Shown: piece after piece, positions 63,891 through 64,000 of the stretch
Layout: each line of letters starts with the position of its first letter
Position numbering within the stretch: the first letter of the stretch is position 1
Source: Uranotaenia lowii
Lineage: Eukaryota; Arthropoda; Insecta; Diptera; Culicidae
Direction of reading: 5' to 3'
DNA length: 64,000 bases
Assembly: GCF_029784155.1 (NCBI RefSeq)
Contig: NC_073691.1
Location: forward strand, 89,734,722-89,798,721
Program-made: the position numbers and the translations under genes
The notes under the pieces: model-generated
The model's input: only the letters and a program-made list of their open reading frames with translations
Told to the model about the DNA's origin: nothing
Database searches by the model: none

Positions 63891-64000
63891 TTGTACATCC
63901 CTTTCCTTCTGTTTTGCATACCTTTCGGACGCAAAGCTTGATAATTAAATGGATCTTGATATCTTGAATCAACCTGATGGCTGGGAGCTTCAAAAACCGG
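63891..64000. repeat. Fragment of the ~950-bp MITE family
   Basis: TGTACATCCCTTTCC, TTTTGCATACC and TCAACCTGATGGCTG match 44434-44505 of MITE copy 1, continuing to the window edge. Confidence 0.6.

Overview
This window is a repeat-dominated stretch of an insect nuclear genome, most likely a mosquito (Culicidae). The reasons are AT-rich DNA with no compact bacterial-style genes, intron-style splice signals, and a dipteran mix of Jockey-, CR1- and Daphne/L2-like LINEs, an mdg1/412-type LTR element, copia, Tc1, pogo, hAT and Helentron-like elements. I found no complete host protein-coding gene, rRNA or tRNA gene. One short spliced-exon candidate (729-799, +) and two GC-richer islands with strong donor sites (12730-13420, + ; 51831-52150, -) are the only hints of host transcription units. 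The species assignment is inference.

Layout. 1-2.9 kb: exon candidate, a non-autonomous hAT element with a perfect 8-bp target duplication, and a small retroposon with a (CATAAG)n tail. 4.7-6.1 kb: Helentron-like element carrying a 143-bp tandem array. 6.3-9.8 kb: two inverted ~300-bp arms with tRNA-like promoter boxes flanking a LINE whose 929-aa EN/RT ORF is open. 14.5-19 kb: a LINE copy with a 5' inversion (twin-priming geometry), inserted beside a decayed CR1-like LINE whose ORF1 is split by a hAT MITE. 20.3-27.1 kb: non-autonomous LTR element on the minus strand; its 5' LTR is split by a long-TIR element that itself holds a MITE. 28.0-30.3 kb: decayed copia pol. 34.9-41.0 kb: ~80-bp satellite split by a 2.6-kb TIR element (7-bp duplication) and a 784-bp retroposon-like insert. 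43.6-50.4 kb: two adjacent ~950-bp MITEs, the second split by an LTR-type element that holds further hAT, TA-type and retroposon insertions. 52.4-59.1 kb: dead Tc1 transposon split by a nearly intact Jockey-clade LINE and by a pogo-like fragment. 59-64 kb: repeat leader-like sequence and pogo/Helentron/foldback fragments.

Most interesting signal: the two coding-free LTR-type elements each carry, a few hundred bases downstream of the primer-binding site, a tandem array of tiny hairpins whose stems differ by compensating base changes. In 20283-27096 it is a 19-bp unit (spacings of 57 and 76 bp = 3x and 4x19) with a 13-nt core that is either GGAC...GTCC or GGCG...CGCC. In 45353-49570 it is seven 7-8-bp stems around a conserved CGAGAGGA loop, alternating 39 and 33 bp apart. 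The arrays are unrelated in sequence but alike in design and position. I read them as candidate structured leader RNA signals (packaging, dimerisation or protein binding); that function is inference.
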